From NCBI GenBank assembly GCA_907163375.1, contig CAJQUW010004428.1, positions 21,358 through 85,357 on the forward strand: a stretch of DNA of 64,000 bases. Reading direction: 5' to 3'. The number at the start of each line of letters is the position of its first letter. Positions within the stretch are counted from its first letter, which is position 1. The translations under genes were made by a program, and so were the position numbers. The notes under the pieces were generated by a model, which was not told where the DNA came from, ran no database searches, and worked only from the letters and a program-made list of their open reading frames with translations. The DNA is from Prostheceraeus crozeri. Taxonomy: Eukaryota > Platyhelminthes > Polycladida > Euryleptidae. Positions 63,101 to 64,000 of this stretch are shown here, one piece after another.

Positions 63101-63611
63101 CCCCGGATTGAGCTTTAAGCAAAAACTTAAGTCACGTGAGCAATTAGCTTCCTAAAGATTTCAATTCCGAGGATAAGCTCGATTTCTAATCCCGGCACTG
63201 TGTATTCCGTCAATGTTCACTTTTAAATTGCCCAAACCTTCAAGTTATATTAGCCTTAGTAAATGACAAGCTCAAAATCAATTCTCGGCCATTAAGCAAA
63301 AAGCCTCATCAGTCGATTATCATACTGAAAATGTAGTGTTGACAATTACATTGAAGTGTGAGGAACCTTTATGTGTTTATGTGTGGATTTGTGGTAGTTT
63401 CATCATCAGGTTCTTTGAACTAGGCAATATGATATGCCGTAATTAGAAAGGAAAGCACAAACATGGATTCCACTTACCAACAAATGACGAGGTGGTCTTT
63501 CTGTAGAGCATACTTCGCACCCAGGCCGCTCCATTCTGTTCATGAAAGTGCACGTAGGGCACTTCCACTTCTCCTTCTCCATTTGCTCAAATGAGTATTG
63601 CCACCATTCTT
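21058..63611 (-). CDS. RBCK1: HOIL-1/RBCK1-like RBR E3 ubiquitin ligase, eight exons, 5' end outside window
   Basis: Homologue of HOIL-1 (RBCK1), the RBR ubiquitin ligase that works with HOIP in the linear-ubiquitin complex of NF-kB signalling and forms oxyester-linked ubiquitin. Exons, in coding order: 63611-63478, 57389-57315, 57252-57148, 54485-54343, 34536-34425, 34299-34012, 28862-28722, 21138-21058. All have AG/GT borders and compatible phases, giving about 358 residues to the stop. Domains: NZF finger ([18 protein letters not shown]), linker, second NZF finger ([18 protein letters not shown]), RING1 ([14 protein letters not shown]), IBR ([16 protein letters not shown]), RING2 with the catalytic-type Cys in [10 protein letters not shown], then [20 protein letters not shown] and the C-terminal CHQSCANCH, a HOIL-1 hallmark. 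Human HOIL-1 is 510 aa with one NZF; two are seen here. The ubiquitin-like domain must lie upstream. Introns reach 19.8 kb and are full of transposons. Confidence 0.92.
22669..23992. mobile_element. Candidate non-autonomous DNA transposon with GGGGCAAGTTG ends
   Basis: GGGGAAGGTGGGGCAAGTTG near 22671 faces an inverted counterpart near 23975 (CAACTTGCCCCATTTTAACC on the given strand). Another CCCCATTGTGTG block lies just inside the right end. The inverted pair spans about 1.3 kb without coding sequence. The match is short and imperfect and no target-site duplication was defined, so this is only a candidate. Confidence 0.3.
23760..23930 (+). repeat. LINE/SINE 3' tail ending in (TTTCTA)n
   Basis: ATGGAGAATAAACATATTTT followed by three TTCTATTTCTA-like units at 23888-23925. 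A GAATAAA-type end running into a short simple repeat is typical of non-LTR retrotransposon 3' ends. The body upstream has no readable reverse transcriptase. Confidence 0.4.
24926..25286 (+). repeat. Left terminal inverted repeat of the 3.5-kb transposon
   Basis: Begins CACGGTGCGTCTGGCGTGAC and ends near AATTACAAATTCATGC. It pairs with 28077-28436 in inverse orientation with few mismatches. Confidence 0.85.
25605..27686 (+). pseudogene. Transposase of the 3.5-kb element, two in-frame TGA stops
   Basis: One reading frame runs from [20 protein letters not shown] at 25605 to [11 protein letters not shown] at 27686, about 690 codons, interrupted only by TGA at 26139-26141 and at 26577-26579. Features: N-terminal C-x2-C zinc motif, Cys pair CTCLICAI, a second zinc motif [16 protein letters not shown], then [27 protein letters not shown], and a conserved C-terminal block [18 protein letters not shown] followed by YKV. 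This block is widespread in invertebrate genomic proteins. Both stops are TGA and could come from CGA by C-to-T change at CpG. Acidic residues that could form a DDE triad exist, but I cannot pick them reliably. Function as a transposase is inferred from TIRs and the TSD. Confidence 0.75.
28077..28436 (-). repeat. Right terminal inverted repeat of the 3.5-kb transposon
   Basis: Ends GTTACGCCAGACGCACCGTG followed by the TACA duplication. It is the mirror of 24926-25286. An apparent 60-aa frame in it is only a copy of TIR sequence. Confidence 0.85.
28722..28862 (-). CDS. RBCK1: HOIL-1-like exon with RING2/Rcat catalytic region
   Basis: 47 codons: [37 protein letters not shown] and [10 protein letters not shown], with CAG before and GTGAGT after. 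The GCDW Cys corresponds to the human active-site Cys460 by family knowledge. The following zinc pair is C-x-C here rather than C-x2-C as in human. Confidence 0.93.
28863..29359. other. Intron DNA without a recognisable gene
   Basis: AT-rich, no protein-like frame of note. It belongs to the intron between the IBR and RING2 exons. Confidence 0.4.
29360..29690 (+). pseudogene. LINE reverse-transcriptase fragment (Jockey/CR1-like)
   Basis: Reads [20 protein letters not shown], then [18 protein letters not shown], then in a shifted frame [17 protein letters not shown]. This corresponds to the RPIS..P..SK..E+, HGFR..HSTTTAL and LDMS.AFDSI motifs of non-LTR reverse transcriptases. It is frameshifted between the second and third motif (near 29.57 kb) and stops abruptly at about 29690 where a Penelope-like sequence in the other orientation begins. 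Confidence 0.65.
29690..30965 (-). mobile_element. Penelope-like element fragment: RT and GIY-YIG
   Basis: On the - strand a reverse transcriptase piece with [20 protein letters not shown] (catalytic YIDD) and LALTFLDV is followed by [20 protein letters not shown], a typical Penelope RT end. A 244-aa frame (30305-29571) then carries a Cys cluster (CGEPRCACC) and a GIY-YIG nuclease segment, [22 protein letters not shown] followed by GIY-YIG is diagnostic of endonuclease-bearing Penelope-like elements. The RT is frameshifted and the 3' part of the nuclease is cut off at the junction with the LINE fragment. Confidence 0.8.
30966..32350. repeat. Repeat-rich intron DNA, candidate element with GAGATCTCGAG ends
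   Basis: No gene. A CCGAGATCTCGAC block at 31252-31265 faces an inverted counterpart near 32281-32292 (TCGAGATCTCGG), with further GATCTCGAGATTG copies next to each. This suggests a degenerate 1.1-kb inverted-repeat element (about 31230-32350). A (TA)n microsatellite lies at 31148-31170. GAGGTGAAACCGGTCGCG at 31110-31127 resembles the structured ends of Penelope-like elements. Confidence 0.35.
32351..32598. mobile_element. MITE, about 240 bp, with 32-bp TIRs
   Basis: CCAGAATCATAATTTTTGAC at 32358 onwards is repeated in inverse orientation as GTCAAAAATTATGACTCTGG ending at 32591. The TIR is about 32 bp with one mismatch, and the similarity may extend a few bases outwards (ACTA). No coding capacity. 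The parent transposon is not in the window. Confidence 0.7.
32599..32799. other. Short intron stretch without recognisable features
   Basis: Nothing identified between the MITE and the GIY-YIG-like fragment. Confidence 0.4.
32800..33110 (+). pseudogene. GIY-YIG C-terminal fragment of a Penelope-like element
   Basis: The + strand reads [20 protein letters not shown], then [18 protein letters not shown] and [18 protein letters not shown]. This matches the tail of Penelope GIY-YIG domains (SAI.EH...CGH.I..D.F..L......L.I.EAL.I....P.LN.Q). The N-terminal half is poorly preserved. Confidence 0.45.
33133..33822 (-). pseudogene. Unidentified acidic coding-like block, possible gene fragment
   Basis: GC-richer than its surroundings and protein-like on the - strand, the same strand as the HOIL-1-like gene. 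One frame (33822-33565) includes [20 protein letters not shown] and [15 protein letters not shown], with a TGA at 33567-33565. A second stretch in the same frame (33495-33133) has [36 protein letters not shown] and [24 protein letters not shown] follows the last codons. It could be a retrocopy, a gene fragment or one to two exons of an unrelated gene. I do not recognise the family. It does not match HOIL-1. Confidence 0.4.
33823..34011. other. Intron stretch next to the IBR exon
   Basis: Non-coding, AT-rich, ends at the GTAAGC donor of the IBR exon. Confidence 0.4.
34012..34299 (-). CDS. RBCK1: HOIL-1-like exon with IBR domain
   Basis: 96 codons from [18 protein letters not shown] to [12 protein letters not shown]. 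It has the IBR zinc ligands [25 protein letters not shown] and QTC. Borders are TTTCCAG and GTAAGC, phase 0 on both sides. The layout follows human HOIL-1 (CKTPDCKGW ... CLLCKAIHEQMNCKEYQ). Confidence 0.93.
34425..34536 (-). CDS. RBCK1: HOIL-1-like exon, second half of RING1
   Basis: 112 bases; the first codon is split with the exon at 54343-54485. It reads [38 protein letters not shown]. Acceptor TTTACAG, donor GTAAGT. The intron to the IBR exon is only 125 bp, while the intron on its other side is 19.8 kb. Confidence 0.92.
34537..38079. other. Left end of the 19.8-kb intron; no gene seen
   Basis: About 3.5 kb of AT-rich DNA. Two short GC-rich patches (36015-36085 and 37137-37195, the latter with GCGCAGGTTCCGCGCACGCG) stand out, but no gene or known repeat was recognised. 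One TAGGCCTA palindrome lies at 36943. Confidence 0.4.
38080..38291 (+). pseudogene. RTE-like LINE, 5' piece of the endonuclease domain
   Basis: Reads [20 protein letters not shown] and, further on, [20 protein letters not shown]. This matches the start (KIATWNVRTL-like) and the RG.GFLV....NI.DY part of RTE-type apurinic endonucleases. It is cut at 38291 by the 8-kb transposon. The same domain continues at 46292 after the transposon and its TACT duplication. Old and eroded. Confidence 0.55.
38939..41828 (+). mobile_element. hAT transposon, 2.9 kb, TSD ATGCACAC
   Basis: Ends TAGGGTTTT... and ...AAACTCTA, with inner blocks of AACCGGTT-type sequence mirrored at both sides (38965-39035 and 41741-41810). 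A perfect 8-bp duplication ATGCACAC (38931-38938 and 41829-41836) flanks it. TSD length, TAG..CTA ends and the encoded BED-finger transposase all fit hAT. It sits in the 5' non-coding part of the 8-kb transposon, upstream of its coding exons. Confidence 0.93.
39442..41338 (+). pseudogene. hAT transposase with BED zinc finger, one frameshift
   Basis: Starts [24 protein letters not shown] finger follows ([18 protein letters not shown], then H..QVH), then [10 protein letters not shown] with the first catalytic Asp region, [14 protein letters not shown] with the second, and [16 protein letters not shown]. The C-terminal hAT dimerisation region is intact ([46 protein letters not shown]). The protein runs in one frame to about 40140 and in another from there to 41338, so one indel lies near the LSMEI/KHAVAVV boundary. 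Total length of about 630 aa is normal for the superfamily. An acidic insert ([20 protein letters not shown]) lies in the middle. Confidence 0.93.
42040..45264 (+). pseudogene. DDE-like transposase of the 8-kb element, spliced, PHD-like C-terminus
   Basis: Likely starts [20 protein letters not shown] (42043), a basic N-terminus with [13 protein letters not shown]. Probable introns: after 42277 (GTGAGA) to 43336, and 44027-44092 (GTAAGT to TTTCAG). Core motifs: [59 protein letters not shown] (candidate first Asp), [18 protein letters not shown] (second Asp region) and [14 protein letters not shown]. It ends with [20 protein letters not shown] and QWFHDDC, a PHD-finger-like zinc module. Breaks: two in-frame stops near 43482 and 43539, and one frameshift near the A-run at 44540. 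This protein family is widespread in marine invertebrates; I cannot give it a superfamily name. Confidence 0.75.
42302..43336. other. Probable first intron of the 8-kb element transposase
   Basis: About 1 kb of AT-rich non-coding sequence with three TAGGCCTA palindromes (42494, 43028, 43092). No other feature recognised. Confidence 0.4.
45265..46291 (+). repeat. 3' subterminal region with five GTCGGACGGAC motifs
   Basis: Non-coding 1-kb end of the 8-kb transposon. Copies of ATGTCGGACGGACA or its complement occur at 45391, 45726, 45893, 46088 and 46256. The last one directly adjoins the TIR. The left end has two copies. Confidence 0.85.
46292..47220 (+). pseudogene. RTE-like LINE, endonuclease domain continued
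   Basis: Continues the LINE interrupted at 38291: [10 protein letters not shown] and related sequence ([13 protein letters not shown]), then [19 protein letters not shown] (catalytic N-F-N-A-K-I-G motif), [28 protein letters not shown], and [15 protein letters not shown] with the S-D-H active-site motif. These are the hallmarks of RTE-clade apurinic endonucleases. Frameshifts and stops are present (for example at 46383 and 46534). The region 47010-47220 is repeated further on at 47915-48315. Confidence 0.85.
47221..47905. other. DNA between the two LINE copies
   Basis: Nearly 700 bases without coding sequence. It starts with GGGTATGGGG-type short repeats (47236-47300) and turns AT-rich. It separates the two copies of the same LINE segment. 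Confidence 0.4.
47906..49130 (+). pseudogene. RTE-like LINE, second copy start plus reverse transcriptase
   Basis: Begins with a second copy of the connector region (CGAAAGCGTGAGGAATTACG, 47924 onwards), then the [75 protein letters not shown] and [13 protein letters not shown]. These are RT motifs 0-4 of an RTE or BovB-like element. The YADD part is missing and the LINE signal is lost at about 49130. Several stops and frameshifts (after 48652, near 48830 and others). A tRNA-like insert interrupts it at about 48000-48176. Confidence 0.85.
48013..48088 (-). repeat. tRNA-like / SINE head inserted in the LINE
   Basis: On the - strand TAGCTCAGTTGGTAGAGC (D arm, A box), a 5-bp anticodon-type stem with loop CTAGAAT, and GGTGGTTCAAATCCACC (T arm, B box). 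The acceptor stem pairs poorly and the would-be anticodon AGA does not go with a short variable loop, so a tRNA-derived SINE or dead tRNA is more likely than a working tRNA gene. The surrounding 48000-48176 segment is absent from the other LINE copy, so it is an insertion. Confidence 0.55.
49131..51369. other. Intron DNA, no gene recognised
   Basis: About 2.2 kb. A short + strand piece near 49185-49290 (ending [11 protein letters not shown]) has some protein-like look but no family. [12 protein letters not shown] near 50985 resembles transposase linker sequence but stands alone. Otherwise AT-rich. Confidence 0.35.
51370..52270 (+). pseudogene. Penelope-like element remnant, RT N-terminal half
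   Basis: The + strand carries [14 protein letters not shown] followed by [14 protein letters not shown], corresponding to the V..ADK..N.....K.YY...L..EL signature of Penelope reverse transcriptases. Further on [20 protein letters not shown] matches F..FD.S.LYTNIPH. Stops and frameshifts are numerous, about six or more, so this is an old copy. No GIY-YIG follows. Confidence 0.6.
52271..53485. other. Intron DNA, no gene recognised
   Basis: AT-rich with one TAGGCCTA at 52502. Short frames on both strands do not resemble known proteins. Confidence 0.4.
53486..53705 (+). repeat. tRNA-derived SINE with GTCAGGAAGGGCATCCGG core
   Basis: A tRNA-like head (TTGGTTAAGTACTTGGCCTA, then GGTCGAGCCCCGA as B-box-like region) is followed by GTCAGGAAGGGCATCCGGAC. 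That string recurs in many SINE and RTE-type LINE 3' ends. The tail runs to ATGTATGTGAATAAA. The SINE probably uses an RTE-type LINE for mobilisation, and the window contains an RTE relative. Confidence 0.7.
53706..54342. other. Intron DNA next to the RING1 exon
   Basis: No gene or repeat recognised; AT-rich, ends at the GTTAGT donor. Confidence 0.4.
54343..54485 (-). CDS. RBCK1: HOIL-1-like exon, first half of RING1
   Basis: 143 bases: [48 protein letters not shown] (last codon split). Acceptor CAG, donor GTTAGT. Human HOIL-1 has ECPVCFLELEPGEGVVLREC followed by LHSFCREC. The His of that C-x-H is replaced here by Cys (DCGCEIC). Confidence 0.93.
54486..57147. other. 2.7-kb intron; one short palindrome, no gene
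   Basis: AT-rich. A near-perfect 35-bp palindrome lies at 55444-55478. The + strand frames at 55.65-56.15 kb have no family resemblance. No transposon ends were recognised. Confidence 0.4.
55444..55478. repeat. Perfect 17-bp inverted repeat around one base
   Basis: CACGGATACCTAAATAC, a central G, then GTATTTAGGTATCCGTG. AGTCCCT stands on both sides within a base or two, which could be a duplication from insertion of a minimal foldback. Confidence 0.8.
57148..57252 (-). CDS. RBCK1: HOIL-1-like exon with second NZF finger
   Basis: 35 codons, [18 protein letters not shown] then [18 protein letters not shown]-x-C-x2-C-T-x-N and R-P-G-C-x2-C are the NZF (RanBP2-type) pattern used for ubiquitin binding. 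Borders TTTCAG and GTGAGA, both phase 0. Confidence 0.93.
57315..57389 (-). CDS. RBCK1: HOIL-1-like short linker exon
   Basis: 25 codons, [20 protein letters not shown] and LRGLE, between the two NZF exons. Borders TTTACAG and GTGAGT, phase 0 both sides. Only a 62-bp intron separates it from the next exon. The Ser/Lys-rich sequence has no domain of its own. Less certain than the zinc-finger exons. Confidence 0.75.
57390..58349. other. AT-rich intron DNA with GTAGGCCTA words
   Basis: No gene. TAGGCCTA at 57570 and several near-copies (TAGGCC, TAGCCTA) between 57.47 and 57.85 kb. Confidence 0.4.
58350..60330 (-). mobile_element. Ty3/gypsy LTR retrotransposon fossil, no LTR seen
   Basis: The - strand carries gag-pol sequence of a Ty3/gypsy-type element. 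From N to C: gag ([20 protein letters not shown] and [20 protein letters not shown]), zinc knuckles ([14 protein letters not shown] and [14 protein letters not shown]), aspartic protease with [13 protein letters not shown], and the start of reverse transcriptase ([34 protein letters not shown]). RNase H and integrase are absent and no long terminal repeats were found, so the copy is truncated. It has several breaks (about five or more); a 332-aa frame (59859-58861) survives, suggesting intermediate age. It lies in the 6.1-kb intron between the first two visible HOIL-1-like exons. Confidence 0.85.
60331..61269. other. Intron DNA, no gene recognised
   Basis: Non-coding DNA upstream of the Ty3/gypsy gag. 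It could hide a degraded 5' LTR, but no repeat partner was found in the window. Confidence 0.35.
61270..62900 (+). mobile_element. Penelope-like element with inverted copies of its 3' end
   Basis: A + strand RT piece ([20 protein letters not shown], catalytic YVDD) is followed by a GIY-YIG piece ([10 protein letters not shown] ... [18 protein letters not shown]) and a 3' region (62555-62900). The same 3' region stands in inverted orientation at the left (61270-61710; GACCCAACGTTTGCTTCC on the right is mirrored at 61364-61381). Inverted partial copies at the termini are typical of Penelope-like elements. About five or more frame breaks. ACTGATGATGG...GAAACGCGTC near 62850-62888 resembles the hammerhead-type motif known from such ends. 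Confidence 0.75.
62361..62432. repeat. Three copies of a 16-bp word forming a hairpin
   Basis: CAACACATTGTCATTA at 62361-62376 is followed by its reverse complement TAATGACAATGTGTTG at 62389-62404 and again at 62417-62432. The first two can pair over 16 bp with a 12-base loop. Confidence 0.85.
62901..63477. other. Intron DNA, no gene recognised
   Basis: AT-rich stretch between the Penelope-like element and the first visible HOIL-1-like exon. Confidence 0.4.
63478..63611 (-). CDS. RBCK1: HOIL-1-like exon with first NZF finger
   Basis: 134 bases, beginning with the last two bases of a split codon: [45 protein letters not shown]-x-C-x2-C-T-x-M-N and R-P-G-C-x2-C form an NZF finger. Acceptor ATATACAG, donor GTAAGT (phase 0). 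Upstream exons are outside the window. Confidence 0.92.
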
Positions 63612-64000
63612 CTGTATATCACAAAGCTTATATCAACAATCAAAAAGAACAGGAAAAATTGATCATACAAGCAAAAACATTCAGAAAAAAGAGTTGATGA
63701 ATCGTCTAGTCATATCATTTCAAATGTGCCGGCGCAGTAGCCTAGTCATGTGTTACAGTGCTCGCTCTGCGTCCAGGGTTCGAATCTGGGTCGGGTGAAA
63801 CCTAAGACTGTCAAATATGTACACATTGCACTCTTGCAAAACACTCAGCGCAAAAGAATGAGAGTGGAATAACTGAAACTCGACCACATGCGGTGTGTCG
63901 ACGAATGTGCTTCCGAGTATATACAAAGAAACATTTTTTAATGTCTTCCGGCAAAAGTTTTCACACAACTACAAGTCAAGATTGAGAAATTAGCGCTAAC
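63612..64000. other. Upstream intron of the HOIL-1-like gene
   Basis: No exon seen; contains a SINE-like sequence at 63725-63805. Confidence 0.4.
63725..63805 (+). repeat. tRNA-derived SINE head
   Basis: GTAGCCTAGTCATGTGTTAC (A-box region) and CCAGGGTTCGAATCTGGGTC (T arm with B box GGTTCGAAT) at tRNA-like spacing, followed by an unrelated body. No proper acceptor stem, so it is a SINE head rather than a tRNA gene. Confidence 0.55.

Overview
This window is eukaryotic and animal. It has spliced exons with GT..AG borders, AT-rich non-coding DNA, and a dense load of Polinton, LINE, Penelope-like, Ty3, hAT and other transposons. The repeat content and an over-used palindrome (TAGGCCTA) would fit a marine invertebrate such as an echinoderm. 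That is an inference; no species-diagnostic gene was seen.

Left third (1 to about 20.5 kb): fossil Polinton/Maverick DNA. Positions 1-8.7 kb keep a virus-like gene set: a protein-primed DNA polymerase on the + strand converging on - strand structural genes (two related 'WEVGV' proteins, an F54H12.2-type capsid candidate, and a small arginine-rich core protein with an adenain-like LRGG site), plus a broken adenain-type protease. A badly decayed chromodomain integrase (about 8.74-10.9 kb) and a small conserved Polinton basic gene (12.55-12.95 kb) follow. Two extreme low-complexity blocks lie in this DNA: a 1.1-kb poly(T) tract (8.84-9.93 kb) inside the integrase remnant, and a 4-kb polypyrimidine tract (13.45-17.46 kb) with a CpG-rich core. 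Beyond it, 17.4-19.3 kb holds a second viral-type cassette on the - strand (possible polymerase start, DEDD-type exonuclease-like protein, unknown 204-aa protein) behind a recognisable TATA/CCAAT promoter. Next come 487-bp tandem repeats with G-runs (19.43-20.52 kb).

Right two thirds (21.06-63.61 kb): one host gene on the - strand, a homologue of HOIL-1/RBCK1, the RBR E3 ubiquitin ligase of the linear-ubiquitin complex. Eight exons are visible, with compatible phases: NZF finger 1, a linker, NZF finger 2, RING1 (two exons), IBR, RING2/Rcat, and the C-terminal Cys/His tail with the stop codon. The 5' part (UBL region) lies beyond 64 kb.

The introns are filled with transposons. They include a 3.5-kb TIR element with a near-complete transposase (24.93-28.44 kb), Penelope-like pieces (29.7-31.0, 32.8-33.1, 51.4-52.3, 61.3-62.9 kb), MITEs, a Ty3/gypsy fossil (58.35-60.33 kb) and SINEs. 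There is also a three-deep nest: a hAT (38.94-41.83 kb) inside an 8-kb DDE-like transposon (38.29-46.29 kb) inside an RTE-like LINE (38.08-49.13 kb). Target-site duplications support the two inner insertions. The nest gives a relative order of insertion.
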